DNA of 64,000 bases from Rasiella rasia (GTDB lineage: Bacteria; Bacteroidota; Bacteroidia; Flavobacteriales; Flavobacteriaceae), in NCBI RefSeq assembly GCF_011044175.1, contig NZ_CP049057.1:1875501-1939500 (forward strand), in the 5' to 3' direction. How positions within the stretch are numbered: the first letter of the stretch is position 1; each line of letters starts with the position of its first letter. The position numbers and the translations under genes were made by a program. The notes below the pieces were generated by a model, which searched no databases, had not been told where the DNA came from, and worked only from the letters and a program-made list of their open reading frames with translations. Of the stretch, positions 44,204 to 53,916 are shown piece by piece.

Positions 44204-47200
44204 ATGAAAAATATAATTACAATAGCCGGGCTCCTCTTACTTGGTTACAACGCCACTGCTCAAGTTGGTATTAACACCACAGCCCCTGACCCTAGCAGCG
44301 TGTTAGATATTGCAAGCACAGAAAGCGGTCTTCTAATTCCAAGAATGACCCAAGCGCAAAGGGACGCTATTGCCTCACCAGCAAATGGGTTATTAATTTA
44401 TCAAACCGACAACACAGCTGGTTTTTACTTTTACGATGGACTTACTTGGTCCCCATTTACTGAGGCTGGAGACGCAGATTGGTATGAAATTGGCACGACT
44501 ACAGCACCCGATAACATAACCGATGATATTTTTACACAAGGAAGGATGGCCCTAGGTAAGACTACTGTGGGTTCCACAATGTTAGACATAGATAACATCA
44601 ATAGGGAATCTGCTATTACCATAAATGGGAATAGTAGTATTGCTAATAGTTATGGTTTACACAGCATTCTAGATGGCACTTCGATAGTGGCTGGTGTATT
44701 TAATGAATTGGCTGGATCATCAACTGGGAAATTTGGTATACGCTCTGAGTTTACTGGGTTAACTGGAGGTGGAATTAGCGTGGGTGCCAACAGTAGGTTT
44801 GAAAGTACTGGTTCTGCAAACAACTACGGAGTTTACAATACCTTTATAAGCACGTCTTCTACAGGTGCAATTATCACAGGTGTTCGGAACTGGTTTCACC
44901 CATCAGGAAGTTATACAGGTACGATTAGAGGTGTTCAAAACGATATGTTTAATAACAATAACGGGCTACAGATTGGAACAGATAATGAAATGACCGGAAC
45001 AGGAAGTGGTGCTAAATATGGAACAAGAACCATCATAGCAACAACAGCTGGAGGTACCCACTATGGCTTGTACAGTGATGTGCAAAATGCCACTGGTTAT
45101 GCTGGATATTTCCTAGGGAGAACTTCACTTGGTACTGGAACTACAAACCGCTATTTAATGCCCGCCACAGATGGCACCAACGGACAAATAATGACTACCG
45201 ATGGTTCGGGAAATGTTTCTTTTCAAGATACTGTCGAAGACGCTGATTGGTATGAAGTGGGTGGTACTAACACTCCTAATGCCATTACCGATAATATTTA
45301 TACACAAGGCAACGTAGGTATTGGAATTAACAATCCAGACAACCCATTACATATTGGCACCATAAGCAGCTTCGACCTAAACTATGACAATACCGGACAA
45401 GATGGGGTTTTTATTACGGGTGGAGGAGATAATAGTGGTACTAATGCAGTTGGTGGTTCTATAAGTTTTGGTCCGCCATCAAGTACACGGGCAGAACATA
45501 GGAAATCTAGTATTTCTTCTGTTCAAACTTCTGGCGATGTAGATCATACCGGGCTTGCATTTTATGTACATGGTAATTCCATAAATCAGAGTCCGATGGC
45601 AGAAGCAATGCGTATTACTCACGCAAGAAATGTAGGTATAAACAACACCGACCCTTCTGCAAATCTCGATGTAATTGGTACCATGCAATTTGAAGATGGC
45701 AACGAAGCTGCGGGATATGTACTTTCTTCTGACGCTAATGGAAACGCAAGTTGGGTAGATCCCGCTACCATTGGTGTTGGTGCTCAAAGAATAGATGATC
45801 TCTTGGATGGCAAAAGCGATAATGACGGTTCACAAGATGGTTCGTCAATTTACCTCGGTATTGGTGCGGGTACTTCAGACGATCTTTCTGATAATAGAAA
45901 TATTGGTATTGGATACTTATCCTTAGAAGATAATGTTAATGGGTCTCAAAACACAGCCATTGGATACAATGCATTACTAAACAATATCGATGGAACAGCA
46001 AATACAGCCGTAGGTTCTGCTAGTCTAGATGCAAATACTACAGGAATATGGAATACAGCAGTGGGGCAAGAAGCGCTCTCGGCAAATGTAGATGGTGCGT
46101 ATAATACGGCTGTAGGAAAAGCTGCTCTACAATCCACATCAAATGGTAATTCTAATGTGGGAATTGGAGTTAATGCATTATCTGCAAATACTAGTGGTAA
46201 TTTTAATACTGTGATAGGAGTTGATGCTGCTACAGGTCTATCGGCTAGCAATAACACAATTGTAGGCCGAAGAGCCATGAACTCATACACGGCTGGTGGA
46301 GAAAATGTGGCAGTAGGATCTGGAGCAGGTTATTACGGGAGCGGTATACAAAATACTTTTATAGGGACAAATGCTGGTAACCAATTAGGCACTATGGAGC
46401 GCAATGGTAGCGTATTTTTGGGCTATGGGGCAGGATCTAGCGAAACAACTAGTAATAAATTATATATCGAAAACAGTACTGCAAATGCAGACAACGCTCT
46501 TATCTATGGAGAATTTGACACTAATATTCTAAGAACCAATGGTGAATTACAAATAGGAAACCCGACAGGAACAGGATATGCTTTGCCAACCAATCAAGGA
46601 ACAGCAAATGCCGTGCTCACTAGTAATGGAGATGGCACTACACAATGGTCGGCGCCCGCTCCGTTAACAAATTTGGATTATCCAGATGGGTTTAATGGCT
46701 TAACACCTGTACTAATTGCAAATCTTCAAACCACTAACTATACCGTACCTGCTGGACAAAATTTATATATCACAGGTATACACAGCCCTGGTACAGTAGG
46801 AAGTCTATCCATTAATGGTGCTATTATTGCTTATGGCGCTTTAAATGATATATATACTCCAATTACAAAACCAATTATTGCAGGTGCTGGAGATATAGTT
46901 AGTTCAGATACTAATGCAACTGGACTCAACGGCTTTCTTGTTTCTGCCAATGTAACTCCTATTACACAAGAGGTTACTACGGTGTCTTCATATACAGTTC
47001 CGGTAGGAAAAATTTTAATTATTTTAAGCGTAAACAACAATGCAAATGCGCATGGTTTTTCTCAAGTTTTTATTGACGGAATTAATATCTATGTTGGTTC
47101 TGGTAATGACGGTGGGGTTTCTGCTGGCGATTTTTTAACTTCATTTCACCAACCTTTGTTCGTTAATGCTGGGTCTGTGTTAACTTCAAATAATTCGTTA

Positions 47201-47239
47201 CGAGATTACAACTTCAATGGTTATTTAATAGACAACTAA
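44204..47239 (+). CDS. Surface repeat protein 2: 17-residue repeats and duplicated 'YTVPAG' C-terminal domain
   Basis: 1011 residues. Signal peptide (to 'YNATAQ'), N-terminal module 'VGINTTAPDPSSVLDIAST..GLLIPRMTQAQRDAI', a long central region with 'GTRTIIATTAGGTHYGLYSDV' repeats, then the 'QRIDDLLDGKSDNDGSQDG' linker and nine 17-residue (two 16-residue) repeats at about residues 566-716. After the cap 'LYIENSTANADNALIYGEF' comes the C-terminal part: two copies of a roughly 100-residue beta domain, each starting [YS]xVP[AV]G and ending 'GFLVSA' or 'FNGYLID'. The same C-terminus is found in surface protein 3. Head-to-tail after protein 1, with its own promoter. Confidence 0.82.
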   Translation: MKNIITIAGLLLLGYNATAQVGINTTAPDPSSVLDIASTESGLLIPRMTQAQRDAIASPANGLLIYQTDNTAGFYFYDGLTWSPFTEAGDADWYEIGTTTAPDNITDDIFTQGRMALGKTTVGSTMLDIDNINRESAITINGNSSIANSYGLHSILDGTSIVAGVFNELAGSSTGKFGIRSEFTGLTGGGISVGANSRFESTGSANNYGVYNTFISTSSTGAIITGVRNWFHPSGSYTGTIRGVQNDMFNNNNGLQIGTDNEMTGTGSGAKYGTRTIIATTAGGTHYGLYSDVQNATGYAGYFLGRTSLGTGTTNRYLMPATDGTNGQIMTTDGSGNVSFQDTVEDADWYEVGGTNTPNAITDNIYTQGNVGIGINNPDNPLHIGTISSFDLNYDNTGQDGVFITGGGDNSGTNAVGGSISFGPPSSTRAEHRKSSISSVQTSGDVDHTGLAFYVHGNSINQSPMAEAMRITHARNVGINNTDPSANLDVIGTMQFEDGNEAAGYVLSSDANGNASWVDPATIGVGAQRIDDLLDGKSDNDGSQDGSSIYLGIGAGTSDDLSDNRNIGIGYLSLEDNVNGSQNTAIGYNALLNNIDGTANTAVGSASLDANTTGIWNTAVGQEALSANVDGAYNTAVGKAALQSTSNGNSNVGIGVNALSANTSGNFNTVIGVDAATGLSASNNTIVGRRAMNSYTAGGENVAVGSGAGYYGSGIQNTFIGTNAGNQLGTMERNGSVFLGYGAGSSETTSNKLYIENSTANADNALIYGEFDTNILRTNGELQIGNPTGTGYALPTNQGTANAVLTSNGDGTTQWSAPAPLTNLDYPDGFNGLTPVLIANLQTTNYTVPAGQNLYITGIHSPGTVGSLSINGAIIAYGALNDIYTPITKPIIAGAGDIVSSDTNATGLNGFLVSANVTPITQEVTTVSSYTVPVGKILIILSVNNNANAHGFSQVFIDGINIYVGSGNDGGVSAGDFLTSFHQPLFVNAGSVLTSNNSLRDYNFNGYLIDN
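45899..46378 (+). repeat. 17-residue repeat array of surface protein 2
   Basis: Nine coding units, seven of 51 bp and two of 48 bp, from NIGIGYLSLEDNVNGSQ to the cap NTFIGTNAG at 46352. Confidence 0.88.
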
Positions 47240-47243
47240 TACC

Positions 47244-47303
47244 ATTCTCAAGAGGCCCAAATCCTTGAGAATAAAAAAGACCGCTTTGAGGAGGGCGGTC
47301 TTT
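47244..47303. terminator. Double hairpin between convergent genes
   Basis: First stem ATTCTCAAG/CTTGAGAAT (47244-47272) followed by an A run; second stem AAAGACCGC/GCGGTCTTT (47276-47303) with loop TTTGAGGAGG. Together they can stop transcription from both the surface protein 2 gene and cphA. The loop of the second hairpin recurs in the hairpin at 55.0 kb. Confidence 0.85.
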
Positions 47304-47327
47304 GTCTTTGTAAGAAATTTAAATGAG

Positions 47328-49964
47328 TTACGTAGCGAATATTTTCTCACCACTTGCCTCTTGAGCCTTAAATTTTTGAACTAAAGCCAAAGCATCTGGC
47401 ACCACATCACTACACAAAATAATAAGCGAGCCTTTTTTGGCATTGTTTACCGCATGGGTTATGGCTTCCTTTTCTGACGGAATTATAGTTGTCTTTATTT
47501 TAGGGTTTGCCATTTTTATTCCATCGTCTAACATTTTGATAAGTTCTTCTTCGGTTTTTCCTCGCAACCTTTTATCCTGACGAATTATTATTTCATCGCT
47601 CATTTCGGCAGCAATACTACCTATCATGTTATTATCTTCTTCTCTCCTATCACCTATACCTGCAATAATGCATACTTTATGTGTTGCTTCAAGATTATCA
47701 GAAAACTTCTTTAAGGCTCTCATTCCGGCTGGATTATGAGCATAGTCTAGCAAAATGCTGAAATTTTCAAATTTAAAAAGATTGAGTCTCCCTGGAGTTT
47801 GGGCAGCAGATGGAATAAATGTTTCTAGTGCTACTTTCATATCTTCTATACGAATGCCTTGTACATGAGCTGCTAAGACAGCCGCTAAGACATTCTGAAT
47901 CATAAATTCGGCCTTACCTCCGTAGGTTAAAGGGATATGTTCTGCTTTCATAACACGCATTTTCCATTCGCCTTTACAGATAGTAACATAACCGTTTTCG
48001 TAAACCGCTGTTAATCCACCACGACGTTGTAATGCCTTTATTCTTGTGTTTTCTTCGTTCATAGAGAACAATGCCAAATTACAATTTATACTACGACGCA
48101 TTTCGTATACCAAATCATCGTCTGCATTTAAAACGGCATACCCATCTGGTAATACAGTTTCTGGTATCACTCCTTTTACCCTAGCTAATTGTTCAATGGT
48201 ATGAATTCCTTTTAAACCAAGGTGATCGGCGGCAACATTAGTTACCACTGCAACATCGCAGTTTTTAAATCCAAGTCCTGCACGAAGTAGTCCGCCACGC
48301 GCACATTCTAATACGGCATAGTTAACTGTTGGATCTTTGAGAACAAACTCTGCGCTTGCTGGTCCTGTACAGTCACCTGTCATTAATAGCCTGTTTTGTA
48401 TATAAACACCGTCACTTGTGGTGTAACCAACGCGATATCCTTTCATCTTTGCCATATGAGCAATTAACCTACTGGTTGTTGTTTTTCCATTAGTTCCTGT
48501 AATTGCGGTTATGGGAATACGCCCAGTATCTCCTTGTTTAGGGAATAATTTATCGATAACAGGGGCTGCTACATTTCTAGGTAAGCCTGTAGTTGGCGCC
48601 AGATGCATTCTAAACCCAGGGCCTGCATTTACCTCCAATACTGCACCTCCAGTTTCTGAAAGTGGCTTAGAGATATCGTCGGTCATGATATCAATGCCGC
48701 AAATATCTAAATCAATAATTTTAGATATACGCTCTGCCATACTCACATTTGCTGGATGAATAATATCTGTAATGTCTTCTGCTGTTCCTCCAGTACTAAG
48801 ATTGGCCGTGTCTTTTAAAATAAGTATCTCGCCTTGATCTAGCACAGAGTCCAGACTTTTACCTGCGTCTTTTATGATCGTTTTGGTAAGATCGTTTATT
48901 GTAATTTGTGTAAGCACTTTTTCGTGCCCATACCCTCTTCTCGGGTCTTTATTTACTTCAATGATTAAGTTTTCTACCGTAGATTTTCCATCGCCAACAA
49001 CATGAGCCGGAGTTCGTTTTGCTCCTGCAACCAATACATTGTTTATGACTAACAATCTATAATCTTCTCCTGTAATAAATTTTTCTACAATTACTCTTCG
49101 GCTAACTTCTTTAGCGGCATGAAAAGCTACCTTTGCTTCTTCAAGATTTTGTATGTCTACTGTAATTCCACGGCCATGATTTCCATCTATCGGTTTAATC
49201 ACCAATGGAAAACCTACATAACGGCATGCTTCCTCTAAGCTTCTTTCGCGACTAATAATATCGCCCCTTGGGACCTCAACTTCGGCTTGCTCTAATAAAT
49301 ATTTAGTGTCTTCCTTATCACATGCTAATTCTACACCAATCGAGGAAGTTTCCGAAGTAACCGTTGCCTGAATTCTTTTTTGATTCGCTCCATAACCTAA
49401 CTGGCAAAGTGAGTATTGATTAAGACGAATCCATGGTATTCCTCTACTTTCAGCCTCTTCTACAATACTTCCAGTACTTGGCCCCAACCGAGAAGACTCG
49501 CGCAATTCGCGCATGCGTTGAATGTCTGGCTCTAAATCGTAGTCTTCTGCAGCTATAAGTGCCTCGCAAATCTTTACAGACGCTTCGGCAGCATATCTTC
49601 CTACATTTTCTTCCATATAGCTAAAAACTACATTGTATACACCTACTTCTCCATAGTCTCTAGTTCTTCCGAAGCCCGTATCCATACCAGCTAATGTTTG
49701 AATTTCTAAAGCGATATGTTCTATGATATGCCCCATCCATGTTCCCTCTTCTACACGCTGAAAAAAACCTCCTGGCTCACCCACGCTACAACGATGCGAA
49801 TACATACTAGGAAACATTTCCTTCAGTCTATCTAAAAACCCCGATATCTTGTTTGATGGAAATTCTTCCATATTCTCAAGATCTAGCACCATTACAATTA
49901 ATTTGTGACGTCTTACAGACCAATAATTAGGGCCACGCATGGCGTTTATTTCGCGTATTTTCAT
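47328..49964 (-). CDS. cphA: Cyanophycin synthetase
   Basis: 878 residues, normal for CphA1. It makes the storage polymer multi-L-arginyl-poly-L-aspartate from Asp, Arg and ATP. The N-terminal domain (about 1-215; 'MRGPNYWSVRRHKLIVMVLD') is followed by an ATP-grasp domain ('PLVIKPIDGNHGRGITVD', about 220-480) and a Mur-ligase-like domain with the P-loop ITGTNGKTTTSRL (about 490-500) and 'LLDYAHNPAGMRAL'. All domains are intact. It is divergent from the cyanophycinase gene with 94 bases between, which supports the assignment over a stand-alone Mur ligase. Confidence 0.95.
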   Translation of the reverse strand: MKIREINAMRGPNYWSVRRHKLIVMVLDLENMEEFPSNKISGFLDRLKEMFPSMYSHRCSVGEPGGFFQRVEEGTWMGHIIEHIALEIQTLAGMDTGFGRTRDYGEVGVYNVVFSYMEENVGRYAAEASVKICEALIAAEDYDLEPDIQRMRELRESSRLGPSTGSIVEEAESRGIPWIRLNQYSLCQLGYGANQKRIQATVTSETSSIGVELACDKEDTKYLLEQAEVEVPRGDIISRERSLEEACRYVGFPLVIKPIDGNHGRGITVDIQNLEEAKVAFHAAKEVSRRVIVEKFITGEDYRLLVINNVLVAGAKRTPAHVVGDGKSTVENLIIEVNKDPRRGYGHEKVLTQITINDLTKTIIKDAGKSLDSVLDQGEILILKDTANLSTGGTAEDITDIIHPANVSMAERISKIIDLDICGIDIMTDDISKPLSETGGAVLEVNAGPGFRMHLAPTTGLPRNVAAPVIDKLFPKQGDTGRIPITAITGTNGKTTTSRLIAHMAKMKGYRVGYTTSDGVYIQNRLLMTGDCTGPASAEFVLKDPTVNYAVLECARGGLLRAGLGFKNCDVAVVTNVAADHLGLKGIHTIEQLARVKGVIPETVLPDGYAVLNADDDLVYEMRRSINCNLALFSMNEENTRIKALQRRGGLTAVYENGYVTICKGEWKMRVMKAEHIPLTYGGKAEFMIQNVLAAVLAAHVQGIRIEDMKVALETFIPSAAQTPGRLNLFKFENFSILLDYAHNPAGMRALKKFSDNLEATHKVCIIAGIGDRREEDNNMIGSIAAEMSDEIIIRQDKRLRGKTEEELIKMLDDGIKMANPKIKTTIIPSEKEAITHAVNNAKKGSLIILCSDVVPDALALVQKFKAQEASGEKIFAT

Positions 49965-50031
49965 AAAGAGATTGGTTTAGTGTTTGGTGAATGTAATTCA
50001 TAAAAATATGGATTTCTTTCAACAATTGCCC

Positions 50032-50039
50032 TACTTTTG
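50032..50039 (+). promoter_or_regulatory. Candidate -7 box for cphB
   Basis: TACTTTTG matches TAnnTTTG and lies 19 bases before the cphB ATG at 50059. Confidence 0.4.
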
Positions 50040-50058
50040 CATATATATAATATTTAGT

Positions 50059-50919
50059 ATGAAAGCAAAAGGTACACTCATCCCTATTGGTGGAAATGAA
50101 GATAAAGGCATTGATGAAAATGAAATCTACCATTTAGAATTTATTGAGGCAGGAATTCTCTCTCGCGTGGTAAAAGAAGCTGGTGGGGTTAATGCAGAAA
50201 TCATCATTATACCAACCGCCTCTAGTATTCCAGTAGAAGTGGGTGAAAATTACCTGCAAGCCTTTGGCAAACTTGGTTGTACTAATTTATTTGTGATGGA
50301 TATTCGTGAAAAGGAAGATAGCAGTAAACCAGAATATATTGCTCGTATGAAAACTGCAGCTTGTGTTATGTTTTCTGGTGGAAACCAATCTAAAATTACT
50401 CGAAAAATAGGTGGCACCATATTACATGACATTATGTTAGAGCGTTACCAGAACGAGGCTTTTGTTATTGCAGGAACAAGCGCAGGTGCTATGTGCATGA
50501 GTCATGAAATGATTACTGGCGGGAGTAGTCAGGAGTCTTTTATTAAAGGAGCTGTTGGCATGAATAAAGGGATGAGTTTTATCCCAGAGCTTATTATAGA
50601 CAGTCACTTTATTAGACGTGGCCGATTTGGAAGAATGGCAGAAGCCGTTGCTAAGTTCCCGAATCTCATTGGTGTTGGTTTAGCCGAAGATACGGGTCTC
50701 ATTATAAAAGATGGAAAGTTTGAAGTTCTTGGCTCTGGTATGGTAATTTTATTTAATGCACGAAAGGCCAAACACAATAATCACCACTTGTTAGCTGAAG
50801 GTACGCCAATGTCGCTAACCAATCTAAAAACACATATTTTGGCAAACGGTGATCGCTTTAATATTAAAAAGAAGCGGGTGAATATCTCACCATTTGAATT
50901 GCCCGTAATAGAGGGTTAA
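50059..50919 (+). CDS. cphB: Cyanophycinase
   Basis: 286 residues of peptidase family S51. It cuts cyanophycin into beta-Asp-Arg dipeptides. The nucleophile Ser141 lies in 'AGTSAGAMCMS'; 'LIPIGGNEDKG' at the N-terminus and 'MFSGGNQSKITRK' are family motifs. The ATG at 50059 (MKAKGTLIPIGG) was chosen over an upstream in-frame ATG at 49984 because the 25 extra residues precede the promoter box and do not look conserved. No signal peptide, so it works inside the cell. The AraC-type gene follows after 12 bases. Confidence 0.95.
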   Translation: MKAKGTLIPIGGNEDKGIDENEIYHLEFIEAGILSRVVKEAGGVNAEIIIIPTASSIPVEVGENYLQAFGKLGCTNLFVMDIREKEDSSKPEYIARMKTAACVMFSGGNQSKITRKIGGTILHDIMLERYQNEAFVIAGTSAGAMCMSHEMITGGSSQESFIKGAVGMNKGMSFIPELIIDSHFIRRGRFGRMAEAVAKFPNLIGVGLAEDTGLIIKDGKFEVLGSGMVILFNARKAKHNNHHLLAEGTPMSLTNLKTHILANGDRFNIKKKRVNISPFELPVIEG

Positions 50920-50931
50920 CTATAACAAACC

Positions 50932-52023
50932 ATGAATTCTTGGGAACTCATTTTTTTGTTCTTTGCGTTTCAATCGATGCTTTTCGCAGCATATTTTTTC
51001 TTGCGAAATCGAGGCGATACGCTTTCTAATTGCTTCCTAGGCGCCTTTTTAGTCCTTTTTTCACTCAATTTAGCCTATAATGTACTGTATTGGTCAAAAT
51101 TACTGTTCACACCAGCTTATGTAGCATTGTTCGGGTATCTGTCACTTATTTGGATAACGTATCCTATACTTATATATATGTATGCTAGAAGGGTTGTTAC
51201 ACAAATTAAGGTTGGGGTTAAAGACCTTGTACATCTGCTCCCAATACTATTTGTTTTTTGGTGTTACTCCCCCATTTACTTTTTATCTTCCGAAGATAAA
51301 CTTGACATTTTAACTCAAGGTAGAACGGGTGAATACATTCACCTTAGTCCTTATATTGTTTGGATTATTTCTGCGTTTCTCATCTTTTATACCTGTTATA
51401 CATTTTTCTCATTTCGGAGGAAACCCATTGGGCAAAACAAAAAGAAATGGTTGTATTGGGTCTTGGGAGCTTTTAGTTGTTATGTAATTGCTATGGTAAG
51501 CTATTTCTTAATTTCACGCTTGGGTCACATTACCACAGAAGACGACTATGTAATTATGTATCTTATTGTTCTTTTTATTGGGGTAATGACTTATTTCGCT
51601 CTCATGCAACCAGCCATTTTTGAAGGGTTAAAACTAGAACATATTATTCCTTTTGTTAAGTACAAAAAAACGGGACTAACCCCAAAACACTCTAAAGAAC
51701 TAAAAAAGGAGCTTTTAAGTTTAATGAGAATTGAGCAGCCCTATCTAGACGGTAATCTTCGCTTAGATGATCTTGCCCAGCAATTAAACATTTCCCGACA
51801 CCATATGTCGCAGATCATTAACGAACATTTTGACACTAATTTCTTCGATTTTGTAAATTCTTATCGCATTGAAACGGCGAAGAAATTGTTAGAAAATGAT
51901 GATACCAAAACAATTACTGACGTAATTTATGCCAGCGGATTTAACAACCGTGTTTCTTTCTATAAAGCCTTTAAGCGCCATACTGGTGCAACACCAAGCA
52001 CCTATAAATCTGTCGAGGATTAG
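50932..52023 (+). CDS. Membrane-anchored AraC family transcriptional regulator
   Basis: 363 residues. About seven hydrophobic segments fill residues 1-230 ('LIFLFFAFQSMLFAAYFFL' at the start), followed by a linker and an AraC-type double helix-turn-helix domain (about 255-360; 'LRLDDLAQQLNISRHHMSQ', 'TDVIYASGFNNRVSFYKAFK'). This layout is common in Bacteroidota and implies sensing at or in the inner membrane. It is 12 bases after cphB and so probably transcribed with it; it may control cphA/cphB or the T9SS cargo gene that follows. Signal unknown. Confidence 0.88.
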   Translation: MNSWELIFLFFAFQSMLFAAYFFLRNRGDTLSNCFLGAFLVLFSLNLAYNVLYWSKLLFTPAYVALFGYLSLIWITYPILIYMYARRVVTQIKVGVKDLVHLLPILFVFWCYSPIYFLSSEDKLDILTQGRTGEYIHLSPYIVWIISAFLIFYTCYTFFSFRRKPIGQNKKKWLYWVLGAFSCYVIAMVSYFLISRLGHITTEDDYVIMYLIVLFIGVMTYFALMQPAIFEGLKLEHIIPFVKYKKTGLTPKHSKELKKELLSLMRIEQPYLDGNLRLDDLAQQLNISRHHMSQIINEHFDTNFFDFVNSYRIETAKKLLENDDTKTITDVIYASGFNNRVSFYKAFKRHTGATPSTYKSVED

Positions 52024-52142
52024 CATTCAGAACAATCAACTCTTCGTTTATAAATTACGTGGTATGGAGGTGTAAACGTTTATAAGCAATAACATACCTT
52101 GCCAAATTACCTGTTTTCTTAGCATTCTAAAATTAGAACACT

Positions 52143-53339
52143 ATGAAACATTTACACTTTATTATTTTATTCGCTTTGAGTCTGTCTATGAACGCTCAAG
52201 TTACTGTTACAACTATTACTCCAGCTTTTAAAGGAAGCGGTGGGTTATCTCTAGATACCGATGGAAATCTGTATATAGGTGACTTTGGTGATATGCTTGG
52301 AGGTGCAGATCCCGATGGAGAACCAAATTTCGTAATGAAACTAGATTCAGATTTAAATCTCACAGTTTTTTCTCCAGACTTTACTGGAGCATCAGGAAAT
52401 GCATTCGATAACAACGGAGTACTTCACCAAGCAGACATTAGAGATAATGCCATTTACAAAGTTATAAACGGAGCGCGAGAACTTGTTACTGCAGATGGTA
52501 TTGTTGCCCCAGTAGGTATTGCCTTTGACAGCAGTGGAAATTTATATGTGTGCAACTGCGGTGATAACACGATTAGAAAAATTACTCCCGCTGGCATTTC
52601 TACATTATTTAGTTCTGGAACTATGTTTGCATGCCCAAACGGTATGACCATAGATGGTGATGACAACTTATACGTTGTTAATTTTTCTAATACAAACATC
52701 GTTAAAATTACACCCGACGGCACGCCAGAAATAATTGCAAACACCCCCGATGGTAATGGTAACGGTCATATAGATTACGACCCAAACTTCAATGTACTCT
52801 ACATTGCCAATTATGCTGGAAACCAAATTTTCTATCTTCCAATTGGCAGCTCTAAAGTTGTTTTATTGGCAGGCTCGGGAGTACGGGGCAATGACGACGG
52901 TGCGGCTTTAGACGCAACTTTTTCTACACCCAACGGGATAGCAGTTTCGGAAGATGGTAATGTACTTTATGTAAATTGCGCAGTTCCATTAAATGGAGCA
53001 GTAATTAACCCTCAAGTAATAAGAAAAATAGAGGGCCTGACAACACTTTCGGTTTCTGAGAATAGGTTGAATGCTGGCCAAGTAACTGTATTTCCAAACC
53101 CTGCAGAACACGAAATCACTTTTCAACTTGAAGGGATTTCGGGACACGATACGCTGTCGTTAGAAATTTACGACACGCAAGGCAGGTTAGTTCATAATCA
53201 AAACGGAATAGCAATTCACGAGTCTAAAATTTCAGCAACCATCTCGCTTGAAAATTTTGCAACGGGTACCTATGTATATACATTAAGCAGTGTCAAGGAA
53301 TCACTGTACAGTGGAAAATTCTACAAAAATAGGTTGTAA
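52143..53339 (+). CDS. NHL-repeat protein with T9SS type A sorting domain
   Basis: 398 residues. Signal peptide MKHLHFIILFALSLSMNAQ, then a beta-propeller of NHL/SMP-30 type with blades such as 'GNLYIGDFGD', 'GNLYVCNCGDNTIRKITP', 'DNLYVVNFSNTNIVKITPDG' and 'VLYIANYAGNQI'. The final 75 residues form a type A sorting domain (VFPNPAEHEITFQL ... YSGKFYKNRL). It is expected to be exported and placed on the cell surface. The 119 bases upstream hold a 9-bp direct repeat CGTTTATAA (52045 and 52077). Ligand unknown. Confidence 0.87.
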   Translation: MKHLHFIILFALSLSMNAQVTVTTITPAFKGSGGLSLDTDGNLYIGDFGDMLGGADPDGEPNFVMKLDSDLNLTVFSPDFTGASGNAFDNNGVLHQADIRDNAIYKVINGARELVTADGIVAPVGIAFDSSGNLYVCNCGDNTIRKITPAGISTLFSSGTMFACPNGMTIDGDDNLYVVNFSNTNIVKITPDGTPEIIANTPDGNGNGHIDYDPNFNVLYIANYAGNQIFYLPIGSSKVVLLAGSGVRGNDDGAALDATFSTPNGIAVSEDGNVLYVNCAVPLNGAVINPQVIRKIEGLTTLSVSENRLNAGQVTVFPNPAEHEITFQLEGISGHDTLSLEIYDTQGRLVHNQNGIAIHESKISATISLENFATGTYVYTLSSVKESLYSGKFYKNRL

Positions 53340-53376
53340 AAGGTATATTTAGATATAAGCACAAATAAAATTACAC

Positions 53377-53430
53377 GCCAGCCTTGCTACAATCTCAATA
53401 AAATTGAACCATTGTTAAAATCAGGCTGGC
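53377..53430. other. Nested palindromic element in an intergenic gap
   Basis: Three nested arms fit one hairpin: GCCAGCCT (53377) with AGGCTGGC (53423-53430), ACAAT with ATTGT, and TCAAT with ATTGA around an AAA loop, giving 18 paired bases with small interior loops. No T-run follows on the plus strand. It lies between the T9SS cargo gene and the SRPBCC gene. Confidence 0.6.
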
Positions 53431-53478
53431 TAAGTAAGCATCCCTTTTCAACATAAACAAAAAACACTATCTTATGGT

Positions 53479-53916
53479 ATGAAAATATCTGGAGCTATAA
53501 CTGTTAATAGTACTCAAGAAAAAGTGGCTCACTTTTTTGCAGACCCACAATACTTAAAGTACTATCAAGACGGTTTTATTAGAAAAGAACGCGTCTCGGG
53601 TACGGTTGGGCAAGAAGGTGCTATAGCTATGTTATATTACCAAAATGGGAGGCACACTATTGATTTAGAAGAAACCATTACTAAAAATGAGCTTCCAAAC
53701 TTATTTGAGGCCAAATATCATCATAAGCATATGGACAATACTATGAAATGTAGGTTTGTAGCAATTAACGACCATCAGACGAGGTATGAATATGAGTATT
53801 TGTACACACGTATGACGCTTATGCCTAAAATAATGTCTTGGATTAATCCAGGAATGTTTAGTAAACCTCCTAAAAAATGGTTACAACAGTTTAAGGAGTT
53901 TGTTGAAAAACAATGA
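53479..53916 (+). CDS. SRPBCC family protein
   Basis: 145 residues, no signal peptide. The pattern 'SGAITVNSTQEKVAHFFADPQYLKYYQDGF', 'IDLEETITKNELPNLFEAKYHH' and a C-terminal helix 'KPPKKWLQQFKEFVEKQ' is that of the START/Bet v1-like (SRPBCC) superfamily, small proteins with a hydrophobic ligand pocket. Specific function cannot be assigned. It converges on the isoaspartyl peptidase gene with no bases between the two stop codons. Confidence 0.83.
   Translation: MKISGAITVNSTQEKVAHFFADPQYLKYYQDGFIRKERVSGTVGQEGAIAMLYYQNGRHTIDLEETITKNELPNLFEAKYHHKHMDNTMKCRFVAINDHQTRYEYEYLYTRMTLMPKIMSWINPGMFSKPPKKWLQQFKEFVEKQ

Noticed and set aside
39736-47239. Surface repeat proteins as prophage tail fibres
   Set aside because: They have signal peptides and lie beside regulators, with no capsid, tail, lysis or integrase gene nearby, so they are cellular exported proteins despite fibre-like repeats.
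52045-52085. Direct repeat CGTTTATAA with 32-bp offset before the NHL/T9SS gene
   Set aside because: Nine bases of AT-rich sequence with an offset of three helical turns could be an operator, but it is short and single, so I do not claim it.
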